Notes: a model not told the origin generated them from the letters alone. Positions 9,033 through 18,961 are shown, counted from the stretch's first letter. The stretch is DNA of 64,000 nucleotides from Natranaerobius trueperi (GCF_002216005.1 NZ_NIQC01000007.1:20771-84770), one strand, 5' to 3'. Made by a program: numbers and translations.

Positions 9033-9491
9033 GTGTTAGTGGGGCTTTTCATTTTGATTTTTTTAATTATAGCTATTGATCAGATTAGTAAATGGTATAT
9101 TAAAACAAATATGGAATTAGGTCAGAGTATTCCAATTATTGATAATGTTTTTCATCTTACATATTCAGTTAATCCAGGAGCAGCATTTGGAATTTTAGCC
9201 CATAGAACTACTTTTTTCATTATAATGACAATAGGTTTACTACTAGTAATTCTTTATCTTTTTTATAAGCTAAATGATAATTATAAGCTTGTAAAATTCG
9301 CTTTAGCACTTCAGTTTGGTGGTGCTGTTGGTAATTTAATAGATAGAATTAGAACAGGTTATGTGGTGGATTTCTTTGATTTTAGAGTGTGGCCGATTTT
9401 TAATGTTGCTGATGTAGCTATTGTAATGGGTGTATCGATTTTAGTATATTTTATACTTTTTTCTTATAAAGAGACAGATGACTTGTTTTAA
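9033..9491 (+). CDS. lspA: Lipoprotein signal peptidase (signal peptidase II)
   Basis: About 152 residues and four membrane helices. The family blocks are [41 protein letters not shown] and [11 protein letters not shown]. The catalytic aspartates are those of NLID and FNVAD. It cleaves prolipoproteins after diacylglyceryl transfer. Three non-ATG starts are possible: TTG 9030 is too close to TAGGAGGGA, while GTG 9033 and GTG 9039 are both spaced plausibly. GTG 9033 is chosen. Confidence 0.96.
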   Translation: MLVGLFILIFLIIAIDQISKWYIKTNMELGQSIPIIDNVFHLTYSVNPGAAFGILAHRTTFFIIMTIGLLLVILYLFYKLNDNYKLVKFALALQFGGAVGNLIDRIRTGYVVDFFDFRVWPIFNVADVAIVMGVSILVYFILFSYKETDDLF

Positions 9492-9518
9492 AACATTGTG
9501 TAGGAAAGGGGAAGTAAT

Positions 9519-10439
9519 TTGGAGGAAACTAAGTTTCAATGTCAACAAGAAGATAGTCAAAAAAGACTAGACCTTATTATTAGTGAACGAGTTTCACAAC
9601 TTAGTAGATCAAAAGCAAAGGAATTGATTATAAAAGAATTAGTTCAGGTTAATGGTCACCATAAAAAACCTAGATATGAAGTGAAAACCGGTGATGAAAT
9701 CATAGTTAACTTTGAGACGTGTGCTGATGATATAAATGTGAAACCAGAGAATATACCAATTGATATAGTTTATGAAGATGAAGATGTGTTAGTTGTCAAT
9801 AAAGAAAGAGGTATGGTAGTTCATCCAGGCGCAGGTAATCATCAAGGGACATTAGTAAATGCTCTTTTATTTCATTGTGAAAACCTTTCTGAGGGGACAT
9901 CAAAAGAACGTCCAGGAATAGTCCATAGATTAGATAAAGACACCTCTGGATTATTGGTAGTTGCAAAAAATGACTATGTACATCAAATATTATCTAGAGA
10001 CCTGCAAAACCGTGATATTAAAAGAACTTATTTAGCTCTAGTATCTGGAAATTTTCCAAATGATAAAGCAACAATTGATCTACCAATAGCTAGAGATAGC
10101 AGAAATAGAAAAAAGATGTCTGTACAACCAAGTGGTAAAAGAGCAGTAACACGTGTTAGAGTTTTGAATAGTTTTTCAAATATGACTCTTTTAAAAATAC
10201 AGTTAGAGACCGGTAGGACTCATCAAATTAGAGTGCATATGAGTCATTTAGGTTATCCTTTAGTAGGTGATCCTGTATATGGAACTAGTAAATCGTTAAC
10301 ACAACAAATAGAAGGACAGGCACTACATTCCTTTTCATTAAGCTTTAATCACCCTAAATATGAAAGGGAAATGTTTTTTAGAGCCCCGTTACCTAACGAC
10401 ATGAAAGATATATTAAAAGAAGCTAAAAAAGCCACCTAA
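9519..10439 (+). CDS. rluD: RluA/RluD family 23S rRNA pseudouridine synthase
   Basis: 306 residues with a TTG start. The N-terminal S4 domain (about 12-70) precedes the catalytic domain with HRLDKDTSGLLVVAKN, whose Asp is the nucleophile, and GRTHQIRVHMSHLGYPLVGDP. Length and motifs fit RluD (YlyB) next to lspA, as in Bacillus. It isomerises uridines in large-subunit rRNA. The stop codon lies in the loop of a terminator hairpin. Confidence 0.94.
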   Translation: MEETKFQCQQEDSQKRLDLIISERVSQLSRSKAKELIIKELVQVNGHHKKPRYEVKTGDEIIVNFETCADDINVKPENIPIDIVYEDEDVLVVNKERGMVVHPGAGNHQGTLVNALLFHCENLSEGTSKERPGIVHRLDKDTSGLLVVAKNDYVHQILSRDLQNRDIKRTYLALVSGNFPNDKATIDLPIARDSRNRKKMSVQPSGKRAVTRVRVLNSFSNMTLLKIQLETGRTHQIRVHMSHLGYPLVGDPVYGTSKSLTQQIEGQALHSFSLSFNHPKYEREMFFRAPLPNDMKDILKEAKKAT

Positions 10440-10456
10440 AGGGTGGCTTTTTTAGC
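10422..10456. terminator. Bidirectional terminator between rluD and rqcH
   Basis: A perfect 15-bp inverted repeat (GCTAAAAAAGCCACC and its complement) with a 5-nt loop. It has A/T runs on both arms, so it can act on either strand. The stop codons of both convergent genes lie inside it (10437-10439 for rluD, 10452-10454 for rqcH). Confidence 0.88.
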
Positions 10457-12179
10457 TCTCATTTTGTTCTAATTCATAAGGGTTTGCATAGATAGTTTTG
10501 TAATTCTCGTAAAATACCATACCAGGTTTAGCACCTTTTGGCTTTCTGACATGTTTAACATAGGTATAATCAACTGGGACATTTTCAGAATGTCTTGCTT
10601 TTGAATGATAAGCAGCTATATTAGCTGCTTCACTTAAAGTACTCTCTGGTATATTGTTACCTTTAATAATTACGTGTGAACCTGCTATTTCTTTAGTGTG
10701 TAACCAAATATCATTTTTAGAAGTTTCTTTTAAAGTTAGAGAGTCATTTTGTTTGTTGTTTTTACCTACTAATATTAAATAACCATCCTGAGAGTAATAA
10801 CGAATATAGTCATCTTTTTGTGTTTCTTTCTTTTTCTTTTGTGTTTTTTCTCTTTTAATATAGCCTTCCTGAATAGCTTCTAATTTAATAGTTTCTAACT
10901 CTTCTAATGTTTTAGCTTCATCGATTTGAAAAACTAATCCTTCAAGGTATTTGATTTCATTTTTAGTAATTTTTATTTCTTTACCCAATTTTTCTACTCT
11001 ATTTGTGCTTTTTTTAAATTTATTAAAGTAATTTTCAATATTTTCTCCAGGTGTTTTGCTTGAATCAATAGGAATACTTATCTCTTCAGGTGGATCTTGA
11101 TAGAAATTATACACTGAAACCTCATTACTATGGGCATTTGCTAATAGGTGATAATTAGCACTGAGTAGCTCACCATAAATTTTATATATACTTCCTTCTT
11201 CCGAATTCTCATATTCCTTCTTTTGTTTTTTAAATTTCTTTTTTGCCTTTTTTAATGCTTGGTTTACTTTCTTTTTTAAATTTGTTTGTAATTGATGTGT
11301 AAGTTCTTTTCGTTCCTTATAGTAAAAATAATCATCGGTTGCATCATTTAATGAGCTATATTCAATTGTTTTAACATTATCAAATAGACTTTTATCCCAA
11401 TAGATGTCCTTTATTTCATCAAATTTTTCATCTTTTATCAGAATCGGAGTGTAATTTTGTGACATTAACTTTTCTTTAGTAGAACTCCAGTATGAAATAA
11501 GGTCATTATAATCTTGAGTACTAAAAAAACCACTTTTTTTAACTATTTTTTTTGAGAGAAGAGGACTAACACCTTGAAAGTTCTCAAAAAATATTTTTTC
11601 ATAATCATCTTCGATAGAAGTGTTTTGTAGAAGTTTTTTAAGCTCATTATTAGTTATATCAAAAGGATTTAGTTTGTTTTGCTTTGGTGGTCTTTCAAAC
11701 AGCACTCCAGGAATAATTTCTCTTTCATCAGAGAGTTCTCGTTGAATTCGCTTAATTCCATCTAGAATTCGATTTGTACCTTTATTAACTATAACTATGT
11801 TACTGTGCTTTCCAGTCAGTTCACATGGCAACATAAATTCTTTAGTTAGATCAAACTCATCGGTTCTTTTTATATGAAAGTCTATGATACGATCATTTTC
11901 ATATTGAGATATATTAGTTATTTTACCTCCAATTAAAAATTTCCTTAATAACATACAAAATGGTGGTGGAGTTGGTGGGTTCTCCATAGATTTATTAGTA
12001 AAATGTACACTGCTAGATTTAGAATTTGCACTTAATAATAATGTCTTTTTTCCAGATTTACTATAGATTTGTATCTTTAGGGAATTTTTCGTAGGTTGGT
12101 GAATTCGATCAATGCGACCATTTTCTATTTGCTTAAGCTCTGATACTAAACCTTTTATAAAGAAACCATCAATTGGCAT
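10452..12179 (-). CDS. rqcH: RqcH/NFACT family ribosome quality control protein
   Basis: 575 residues. The NFACT-N domain begins MPIDGFFIKGLVSEL and includes the DR motif (Asp96-Arg97, NDRIIDFHI) that corresponds to the residues needed for alanine tailing in RqcH. A helix-hairpin-helix region is followed by a long coiled coil (about 285-435, Lys-rich) and the NFACT-R domain at the C-terminus (DIWLHTKEIAGSHVIIKG). The protein binds stalled 50S subunits with peptidyl-tRNA and adds alanine tails. It has also been described as a fibronectin-binding protein homologue. It stands alone on the minus strand. Confidence 0.93.
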   Translation of the reverse strand: MPIDGFFIKGLVSELKQIENGRIDRIHQPTKNSLKIQIYSKSGKKTLLLSANSKSSSVHFTNKSMENPPTPPPFCMLLRKFLIGGKITNISQYENDRIIDFHIKRTDEFDLTKEFMLPCELTGKHSNIVIVNKGTNRILDGIKRIQRELSDEREIIPGVLFERPPKQNKLNPFDITNNELKKLLQNTSIEDDYEKIFFENFQGVSPLLSKKIVKKSGFFSTQDYNDLISYWSSTKEKLMSQNYTPILIKDEKFDEIKDIYWDKSLFDNVKTIEYSSLNDATDDYFYYKERKELTHQLQTNLKKKVNQALKKAKKKFKKQKKEYENSEEGSIYKIYGELLSANYHLLANAHSNEVSVYNFYQDPPEEISIPIDSSKTPGENIENYFNKFKKSTNRVEKLGKEIKITKNEIKYLEGLVFQIDEAKTLEELETIKLEAIQEGYIKREKTQKKKKETQKDDYIRYYSQDGYLILVGKNNKQNDSLTLKETSKNDIWLHTKEIAGSHVIIKGNNIPESTLSEAANIAAYHSKARHSENVPVDYTYVKHVRKPKGAKPGMVFYENYKTIYANPYELEQNES

Positions 12180-12257
12180 TTATCTCACTCCTGTTTATGT
12201 AAAAATTATATTGCCAGTTAAAGTATAAGGGTAAAAAAATATCAGGTCAAATTTTGT

Positions 12258-12304
12258 ATACTTTTATTGCAATAAAAGTATTATTTTAGATTTATTGTAA
12301 TAAA
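12258..12304. promoter_or_regulatory. Palindromic operator-like pair upstream of Ca2+-ATPase
   Basis: Positions 12258-12281 form a perfect 24-bp palindrome (half site ATACTTTTATTG). A second near-palindrome TTTATTGTAATAAA lies at 12291-12304, repeating the core TTTATTGCAATAAA (12263-12276) 28 bp away. The pair lies in the divergent spacer between rqcH and the ATPase. No T run follows, so it looks like a protein-binding site rather than a terminator. The regulator is unknown. Confidence 0.55.
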
Positions 12305-12349
12305 CATTATCAGTAGTAGTCCCATTAATGAAAAAAGGGGGGGCATATA

Positions 12350-15037
12350 TTGTCTTTTTACATTAAATCATCAGAAGAAACTGAAGCTGAACTATCAACC
12401 AGTATTAAAAGGGGATTATCTTATCGTGAAGTCTCTAAAAGACAAAAAGACTATGGTGAAAATAGTTTAAAGGCAGATGAAACATTTAACTGGTGGGAAG
12501 TGCTTTTAGATCAATTCAGGGATTTTATGGTGTTAGTTTTGCTTGCAGCAACCACAGTTTCAGGGCTTTTAGGTGAATATACAGACGCGATAACAATAAT
12601 TGCTATTGTAGTACTAAATGCTATATTAGGTTTTTATCAGGAGTTTAAGGCTGAAAAGTCTCTTCAAGCACTAAAAGAGTTAACTGCCCCAGAAGCTAAA
12701 GTAATTAGAGATGGAGAGATTACTGAAATCCCCGCTTCTGAAATTGTTCCTGGTGACATTGTTTATTTAGAATCTGGAGATCGTGTCCCAGCTGATATTC
12801 GATTAAATAAAACAAGAAACTTAGAGATAGTAGAATCTAGCTTAACAGGTGAATCCTTACCAGTTAAAAAACATGAAGATAGATTAAGTTCTACTCCTGA
12901 TTCTATTGGAGATATCAATAACATGGCCTTTATGGGAACAATGGTCACTAAAGGTTCTGCAACTGGAATTGTAACAGATATTGGCATGGAGACTGAAATG
13001 GGCCAGATAGCTCATATGTTAGCTGATGAAAATCAACAAGTTGAAACACCCCTACAAAAGAGGTTGGCAAATTTAGGGAAAGTATTAGTTACTATCTGTT
13101 TATTAGTATGTATAGCTGTTGCTTTTTTAGGTGTTTTACGAGGAGAACCGATCTATAAAATGTTTATGGCTGGAGTAAGTTTAGCAGTGGCTGCTATTCC
13201 TGAAGGACTTCCTGCTGTAGTTACAATAGCATTAGCGGTTGGTGTACAAAAGATGATGAAAAAAAATGCACTAGTACGAAAACTTCCAGCAGTTGAAACT
13301 TTAGGCTGTGCAACGGTGATATGTTCGGATAAGACAGGAACTTTAACTACAAATAAAATGATTGTTGATGAAATTTACACTCCTCTTCTACATTATCATA
13401 ATAATACGAATAATGGACACTCTTTTATCTCATCAAATCATAAAAAAGTTTCGCCAAAGAAAAATAAAGATTTAAACTTATGTTTTCAAATTGTTGCTTT
13501 ATGTAATAATACTCTTTATACAAAAGAACAAGGAATAGTTAGAGGTGAACCAACAGAAAAAGCATTATTGCAAGCAGCTGTAGATTATAATATTACACCA
13601 CTAAGTTTTTCTGATATAACTTACTTAGATGAGATTCAATTTGACTCCAACAGAAAAAGAATGAGTGTCTTTTATAAAGATGATTCTAATCAAGTTGTAA
13701 TGTTTGTCAAAGGTGCACCTGAAGTAATCGTACCACGTTGTAAAAAAATTATAACTGATAATAAAAACGGAGAATTAAACCATAAAACAACAGAAAACAT
13801 TATGCAAAAAAATGAAGAAATGGCAAATAAAGCTTTGCGTAATATAGCAGTAGGTTATAAAGTGATTAGTTATGATGATTATAAAAATAAAAATGAAAAG
13901 CTAGAAGACCTTGAAAATGATCTGATTTTCGTTGGTTTAATGGGGTTATTAGATCCACCTAGAGAAGAGGTTAAAGATTCAATTTTAAAATGCAAAAAAG
14001 CAGGAGTTACTCCAGTTATGATTACAGGTGACCATAAGGCAACAGCAATAGCTATTGCAAAAAAGATTAATCTCTTCTCAAAAAATGCCGATAATAAGGT
14101 GATGGATGGTAAAGAATTAGATAGTTTATCTGATCGAGAACTTAATCAAAAGATAAATAACATTAGAGTATTTGCAAGAGTTTCACCTAAACATAAGTTG
14201 CGAATAGTGTCAGCTTTAAAAGATCGTGGAAATATTGTAGCTATGACTGGAGATGGTGTAAATGATGCACCAGCAGTAAAATCAGCTGATATTGGAATTG
14301 CAATGGGGGTTACAGGAACAGATGTGACTAAGGGTGCGGCAGAACTAATCTTAGCTGATGATAACTTTTCAACTATAGAAGCTGCTATTGAAGAAGGTCG
14401 AGGAATATATGATAATATTAGAAAATTTATTAGGTTTTTGCTTTCTTGTAATTTTGGAGAAATTTTAACTATGCTATTTGGTATGTTAATGGGGTTACCG
14501 CTACCTTTAAAGCCTATTCAAATTCTTTGGGTTAATCTTGTAACTGATGGATTGCCGGCTATTGCTTTAGGAGTAGATCCAAAAGATCCAGATATAATGA
14601 AAAGAAAGCCTAGAGATCCTGAAGAAGGTGTATTTTCGGATGGGCTTTTTAAAACGATTTTAGGAAGAGGACTTTTGATCGGCTTGATAACAATATTTAC
14701 ATTTTATAGAGCACTAGAACTTCAACCAGACCATTTAGATTTTGCAAGAACTATGGGCTTTTCAACTTTAGTAGTAAGCCAGCTTATTTATGTTTTTGAA
14801 TGTCAAAGTGTACGAAGTGGACTTTCTTTAGCGAAGGTTATTAAAAATCCACAATTAATAATGGCAGTAATAGCTTCATTTATGTTATTTTGTCTGGTTG
14901 TATATATAGAGCCATTAGCCCAGATATTTGATACTCATCCTTTAAATCTAGAGAATTGGATGACTATACTTGTACTATCCTTATTTCCTACTGTGTTTTC
15001 TGTTATATATGGCAAAATTAAAGATAGAATTTTTTGA
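12350..15037 (+). CDS. Calcium-translocating P-type ATPase (type IIA, SERCA-like)
   Basis: 895 residues with a TTG start behind a run of G (AAGGGGGGG). The domains are: cation-ATPase N-terminal domain; actuator with [11 protein letters not shown]; phosphorylation site [13 protein letters not shown]; nucleotide-binding domain (FVKGAPEVI); hinge [16 protein letters not shown]; and the C-terminal membrane bundle. The Ca2+ site residues of SERCA are all seen: PEGLP in M4, NFGEI in M5, NLVTDGLPA in M6. It probably exports Ca2+ from the cytoplasm. It is monocistronic and flanked by long non-coding spacers. Confidence 0.94.
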   Translation: MSFYIKSSEETEAELSTSIKRGLSYREVSKRQKDYGENSLKADETFNWWEVLLDQFRDFMVLVLLAATTVSGLLGEYTDAITIIAIVVLNAILGFYQEFKAEKSLQALKELTAPEAKVIRDGEITEIPASEIVPGDIVYLESGDRVPADIRLNKTRNLEIVESSLTGESLPVKKHEDRLSSTPDSIGDINNMAFMGTMVTKGSATGIVTDIGMETEMGQIAHMLADENQQVETPLQKRLANLGKVLVTICLLVCIAVAFLGVLRGEPIYKMFMAGVSLAVAAIPEGLPAVVTIALAVGVQKMMKKNALVRKLPAVETLGCATVICSDKTGTLTTNKMIVDEIYTPLLHYHNNTNNGHSFISSNHKKVSPKKNKDLNLCFQIVALCNNTLYTKEQGIVRGEPTEKALLQAAVDYNITPLSFSDITYLDEIQFDSNRKRMSVFYKDDSNQVVMFVKGAPEVIVPRCKKIITDNKNGELNHKTTENIMQKNEEMANKALRNIAVGYKVISYDDYKNKNEKLEDLENDLIFVGLMGLLDPPREEVKDSILKCKKAGVTPVMITGDHKATAIAIAKKINLFSKNADNKVMDGKELDSLSDRELNQKINNIRVFARVSPKHKLRIVSALKDRGNIVAMTGDGVNDAPAVKSADIGIAMGVTGTDVTKGAAELILADDNFSTIEAAIEEGRGIYDNIRKFIRFLLSCNFGEILTMLFGMLMGLPLPLKPIQILWVNLVTDGLPAIALGVDPKDPDIMKRKPRDPEEGVFSDGLFKTILGRGLLIGLITIFTFYRALELQPDHLDFARTMGFSTLVVSQLIYVFECQSVRSGLSLAKVIKNPQLIMAVIASFMLFCLVVYIEPLAQIFDTHPLNLENWMTILVLSLFPTVFSVIYGKIKDRIF

Positions 15038-15457
15038 CAAAATTTATGGTAAAAAAATATAATTTTTAACAGATCTAAAACATCTTCAGTAAATAAGCAA
15101 ATAGGGGTTGTAAATAACTGCTATATAAAATACTCAACGAAAATAAATAGTTTCTTTATTAGAAACGCTAAACAAACCGCTATCTGCTAAGGCAATCTTC
15201 ACAAAACTTCATGATAAATGGCGGAGTCTCACAACAGTATATAGAACTTGAATTTGTTTCGAAGAACAAAGAACATACTTGTTTGTATCTTAAAATAAAC
15301 ATCGTGCAATATGTACTAGGTGTGGGACTGCCTTAAATTACTTCTGTCCGTTAAATTAAGAGCTCATTGAAAAGAGCATGTAAGTTTTAAAGTAATTACT
15401 CATGTTTTAAAGTTTTTGGTTTATGTCATGATTGTCATTAGAAAAGGGGGAGTATTG
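15038..15457. other. Gene-free stretch before cbiM
   Basis: About 420 bp with no recognised gene. Positions 15211-15336 are open on + (41 codons from ATG, no Shine-Dalgarno) and much of the same segment is open on -, encoding a Cys-rich string, but neither looks like a known protein. A short stem TAGTTTC...GAAACGCTA is near 15149-15171. No cobalamin-box or NiCo-riboswitch consensus could be recognised despite the metal transporter downstream. It may hold a structured leader or a mobile-element relic. Confidence 0.4.
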
Positions 15458-16165
15458 ATGACTCATTTACACATTCCAGACGGAGTTTTACCAGGAATAT
15501 GGATATTCATTTCATTTGCTTTATGTTTTGTAGTCCTTGGATTAGTTATAAATTATGTAAAAAAACATAAAAATAGTAAAAAAAAGATTATTCATACAGC
15601 GGTTATATCTGCATTAATGTTACTAGGAATGTCTATACCGTTAGGTCTAATACCATATCATTTAAATTTGACAGTATTAGCGGGGATAGTTTTAGGTAGT
15701 GGCCTGGGATTTATAGCGGCTTTTATAGTTAATTTATTTCTTGCTTTAGTAGGTCATGGAGGGTTGACTGTAGTAGGACTTAATACTTTAATTATTGGAT
15801 TTGAAGTGTATTTAGCTAGGACGATTTTTAATTCTTTGTCTAATATTGGTTTAGTAAAACGAGTTGCTTTTACAACAGTTTTTGCATTGTTACTAGTAAC
15901 AGTATTGATGGTAGGGGTAGTATCAACTATGAATATGCCTATAGAAGTGGCTGCACACTTAGAATGTTCACATCATACTCATGAAACGATATCAGTGTCA
16001 ACTGATCACTTTACAAATAATTTTATATCTTTTCTTTTAGTAGTGCTTCCTATCGTAAGTGGTGGAATTATATTAGAAAGTATTATCATTTCATTGATTG
16101 TTAGATATATTACCAAAGTAAAACCAGACTTAATTGACTATTCTATCAGATATCCTGTGAAATAG
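15458..16165 (+). CDS. cbiM: ECF transporter substrate-capture permease CbiM (cobalt/nickel)
   Basis: 235 residues and about six to seven membrane helices. The HIPDG signature near the N-terminus belongs to the CbiM/NikM S-component, which binds Co2+ or Ni2+ through the N-terminal amine and His. Here it reads MTHLHIPDG, so HIPDG is preceded by four residues rather than by the initiator Met alone. A His-rich loop CSHHTHE lies at about 176-181. ATG 15458 follows GGGGGAG; an upstream in-frame start is rejected. It is first in the cbiM-cbiQ-cbiO operon. No cbiN is present. Confidence 0.92.
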   Translation: MTHLHIPDGVLPGIWIFISFALCFVVLGLVINYVKKHKNSKKKIIHTAVISALMLLGMSIPLGLIPYHLNLTVLAGIVLGSGLGFIAAFIVNLFLALVGHGGLTVVGLNTLIIGFEVYLARTIFNSLSNIGLVKRVAFTTVFALLLVTVLMVGVVSTMNMPIEVAAHLECSHHTHETISVSTDHFTNNFISFLLVVLPIVSGGIILESIIISLIVRYITKVKPDLIDYSIRYPVK

Positions 16166-16175
16166 GGAGGAAAAA

Positions 16176-16865
16176 ATGAAACTAAACTATTTTGATTATC
16201 TAGCAAATACTGAATCGTTTTTACATAAAAGATCTACATGGGTGAAATTTTTAGTAACTCATTTATATTTTGCTGCAATTTTTTATAGCGAGTCTTTATC
16301 TTCATTACTACTTATAACAATAATTATATTAATTAATTTATTACTAACTAGAATTAGTCTAAAATATTTAGTATTACTAACTTTATATCCAATCATTTTC
16401 GCAAGTTTTTACCTACTGGTGTTTTCACATGAATTAGGATGGGTAGTAATAATCAGAGCAATTGCATCTGTATTTAATGTTTTATTATTGTTTAGTACTG
16501 CACCAATAACTGAGATTATAGCTTTATTAAAACCTGTAGTACCACAATTATTAATCGATATAATTTTTCTAACATATCGTGTTTTTTTTATAATGTTATA
16601 TCGTTTTCATCTGGTTTTTAAGTCAATGCGAGTACGTGGCGGATATAATCCAAAAAAATTAGTGACAAATTTAAAACATGTAGGATCAGCAATAGGCCTG
16701 TCAATAATACAAAGTGTCGATTTGAGTGAGCGACTTTACGCTATTATGGCTATTAGGGGCTATCGATCAGGGTTTATGGGGAGTACTACAAAAGGTTTTT
16801 ACAGTTACAATTTATATAGTATAATAACAGCTGTAATAACCTTATTTTTGGCGGTGATGTTATGA
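16176..16865 (+). CDS. cbiQ: ECF transporter T-component CbiQ
   Basis: 229 residues, several membrane helices, and the two cytoplasmic coupling motifs SMRVRGGY (about 151-158) and AIMAIRGYRSG (about 189-199), which dock on the ATPase. It forms the transmembrane scaffold of the energy-coupling module. It overlaps cbiO by ATGA, suggesting translational coupling. Confidence 0.92.
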   Translation: MKLNYFDYLANTESFLHKRSTWVKFLVTHLYFAAIFYSESLSSLLLITIIILINLLLTRISLKYLVLLTLYPIIFASFYLLVFSHELGWVVIIRAIASVFNVLLLFSTAPITEIIALLKPVVPQLLIDIIFLTYRVFFIMLYRFHLVFKSMRVRGGYNPKKLVTNLKHVGSAIGLSIIQSVDLSERLYAIMAIRGYRSGFMGSTTKGFYSYNLYSIITAVITLFLAVML

Positions 16866-17713
16866 CCAAAAGAGTAGTTCATGTGAGCTGTATTAAACAT
16901 AAGTATTTAGATAAAACAGAAGTTGACCTATGTGGGTTAGATTTTATAGTAAATCAAGGAGAGCGTATAGTGATATTAGGGTCTAATGGTTCTGGTAAGA
17001 CTACATTACTTTCACACATAACGGGCCTATTAGAACCAACGAGTGGTAGTATTGAAGTCTTGAATAGAAACCCTGCAAAAAATCCTGATTTAGTATCACA
17101 AAAGCTAGGAGTTTTGTTTCAACATGTAGAAGAACAATTACTTGGACCTACTGTTTATGATGATATAGCTTTTGGACCTCGTAATCATGGGTGGAGTAAA
17201 CAAGTTATCAAAAATAAAGTTTATGAAATCGCTGATGTATTAGGAATAAGACATTTGTTAAATAAACTTTGTCATTATTTGAGTGGTGGGGAAAAAAGGA
17301 AAGTTGCATTAGCTGGAGCTTTAGTCATGGAACCTGAAATATTAGTATTAGATGAGCCTTTTGTTGAGTTAGACCCTATTTCAAAAAAAGAAATCTTACA
17401 AACCTTGAACAAGTATAACCAAGATAAAAAAACTGCTATAATAGTAGCAACTCATCAAGTGGAATTAGTTTATAAATTAGCTGATTATGTCTATATCTTA
17501 AACCAAGGAGAAGTCATTGATAAAAAAACTCCAAAAGAAATTTTAACTAATAAAGCGATATTTGAAAAAAATAACCTTGAGTTGCCTCATATGGTTCAAT
17601 TGCTGTATAATCTCAAACAAGCTGGTTTAGATATACCGATCACATTTGATGTTGATTATTTGTCTAAAGAAATTATTGATCAATTAAAACTGAGCAAGAA
17701 AGAAATTACATAA
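16862..17713 (+). CDS. cbiO: ECF transporter ATPase CbiO
   Basis: 283 residues. Walker A is GSNGSGKTT, the Q-loop is FQHVEEQLLGPTVYDDIAFGPRN (the ECF-ATPase pattern), the signature is LSGGEKRKVALAGAL, Walker B is ILVLDEPF, and the H-loop is ATHQ. It hydrolyses ATP to drive metal uptake with CbiM/CbiQ. Only one ATPase is encoded here, so it is probably a homodimer. The end is 14 bp before yicC. Confidence 0.94.
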   Translation: MTKRVVHVSCIKHKYLDKTEVDLCGLDFIVNQGERIVILGSNGSGKTTLLSHITGLLEPTSGSIEVLNRNPAKNPDLVSQKLGVLFQHVEEQLLGPTVYDDIAFGPRNHGWSKQVIKNKVYEIADVLGIRHLLNKLCHYLSGGEKRKVALAGALVMEPEILVLDEPFVELDPISKKEILQTLNKYNQDKKTAIIVATHQVELVYKLADYVYILNQGEVIDKKTPKEILTNKAIFEKNNLELPHMVQLLYNLKQAGLDIPITFDVDYLSKEIIDQLKLSKKEIT

Positions 17714-17727
17714 AGGAGGAAATTAAT

Positions 17728-18606
17728 TTGGTATACAGTATGACAGGATTTGGGAGTAGCAAGTTATCTGACTCTGAATTAGAAGGTAAAATTGAAATTA
17801 AGACTTTAAATCATAAATACTTAGATATTCAAGTTAAAGGACCCCGTGAATTATTCTCATTAGAAGAAAGTATTAGAAAAATGGTTTCAGATAGAATATC
17901 AAGAGGACGGATCGAAATACGTTTTAATATTAAATTTACTGAGCAGCATCATGCTAACGCAGAACTCAATAAACCATTAGCTGAAAGTTATTTACAAGGT
18001 TTGACTGAATTAAAGGAAATGACAGAAGAACATGATAGATCATTGCTATCTATCGTTTCAAGGTTACCCGAAGTGTTTATACTTCAAAGAGAAGAAGTTG
18101 ATGATAGTAAGCTGTGGCAAAAGATACAGTCTAGTCTTAATGAGGCACTTGATGAATTGCTATCAATGAAAGAAAGAGAAGGTGACAAACTGAAAGCAGA
18201 TATTATAACTCATAAAAATAATTTAAATGATCTAGTATCGAAAATTTATCAATTAAAAGATAGGTCAACTGATAAAGTAAAAGGAAGACTAAAAGATCGT
18301 GTGGGAGAAATGATTGAAGATCAAAATATTGATGAAAATAGAATACTTCAGGAAGTAGCAATTCTTTCAGATAAAGCTAATATAGACGAGGAACTTGTTC
18401 GTATTAACAGTCATATTAATCAAATGAATGAAGTGTTAGAAGAAAGTGGTTCGATTGGTCGTAAATTAGATTTTATTGTTCAAGAAATGAATAGAGAGAT
18501 AAATACCATAGCTTCTAAAGCAAATGATGAAGAAATTTCTCAGTTAGTGATAGAAGCAAAGAGCACAATAGAAAAAATTAGAGAACAAGTGCAAAACGTA
18601 GAATAA
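17728..18606 (+). CDS. yicC: YicC/YloC family endoribonuclease
   Basis: 292 residues with a TTG start after AAAGGAGG. It begins with the hallmark YSMTGFG, then EIKTLNHKYLDIQVKGPREL. The C-terminal DUF1732-type block is GRKLDFIVQEMNREINTIASKAND. YicC proteins are hexameric RNases. It heads the conserved yicC-remA-gmk-rpoZ-coaBC-priA order. Confidence 0.94.
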   Translation: MVYSMTGFGSSKLSDSELEGKIEIKTLNHKYLDIQVKGPRELFSLEESIRKMVSDRISRGRIEIRFNIKFTEQHHANAELNKPLAESYLQGLTELKEMTEEHDRSLLSIVSRLPEVFILQREEVDDSKLWQKIQSSLNEALDELLSMKEREGDKLKADIITHKNNLNDLVSKIYQLKDRSTDKVKGRLKDRVGEMIEDQNIDENRILQEVAILSDKANIDEELVRINSHINQMNEVLEESGSIGRKLDFIVQEMNREINTIASKANDEEISQLVIEAKSTIEKIREQVQNVE

Positions 18607-18627
18607 GTTAGTTAAATAGGGAGTAAC

Positions 18628-18657
18628 TTGCATTGTTCCCCTCAAATAAGCTATACT
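18628..18657 (+). promoter_or_regulatory. SigA-type promoter for remA operon
   Basis: TTGCAT (18628-18633), 18 nt, TATACT (18652-18657), ending about 35 bp upstream of the remA start. Confidence 0.65.
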
Positions 18658-18691
18658 ATTATTATAATGATTTCTAAAAGGAGGAAACGCT

Positions 18692-18961
18692 GTGTCAATT
18701 AAATTGGTTAATATCGGTTTCGGAAATATCGTATCTGCTAATAGAATAGTGGCAATAGTAAGTCCTGAGTCAGCGCCTATTAAAAGAATCGTTACCGAAG
18801 GAAGAGATAGAGGTATGCTTATTGATGCTACGTATGGCAGAAGAACAAGGGCCGTTGTTATTACTGACAGTGATCATGTAATTTTATCTGCGGTTCAACC
18901 AGAAACTGTTAAACAAAGGTTACACACTGATACTACTGAAGATGAGGACGAGTTGCATTAA
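18692..18961 (+). CDS. remA: RemA/DUF370 DNA-binding regulator
   Basis: 89 residues with a GTG start after AAAGGAGG. Sequence [13 protein letters not shown]...[11 protein letters not shown]...[17 protein letters not shown]...LSAVQPET is the standard RemA/YlzA family. In Bacillus it activates extracellular-matrix and osmoprotection genes by DNA binding as ring-shaped oligomers. It is located directly before gmk as usual. Confidence 0.95.
   Translation: MSIKLVNIGFGNIVSANRIVAIVSPESAPIKRIVTEGRDRGMLIDATYGRRTRAVVITDSDHVILSAVQPETVKQRLHTDTTEDEDELH

Noticed and set aside
12763..12987. Minus-strand ORF inside the Ca2+-ATPase gene
   Set aside because: Antisense shadow of the actuator domain, no independent support.
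15180..15336. Short overlapping ORFs on both strands
   Set aside because: No ribosome site, no family resemblance, non-coding-like flanks. Kept only as an unexplained stretch.
15300..15457. Cobalamin or NiCo riboswitch before cbiM
   Set aside because: The conserved boxes of these classes could not be found by eye.
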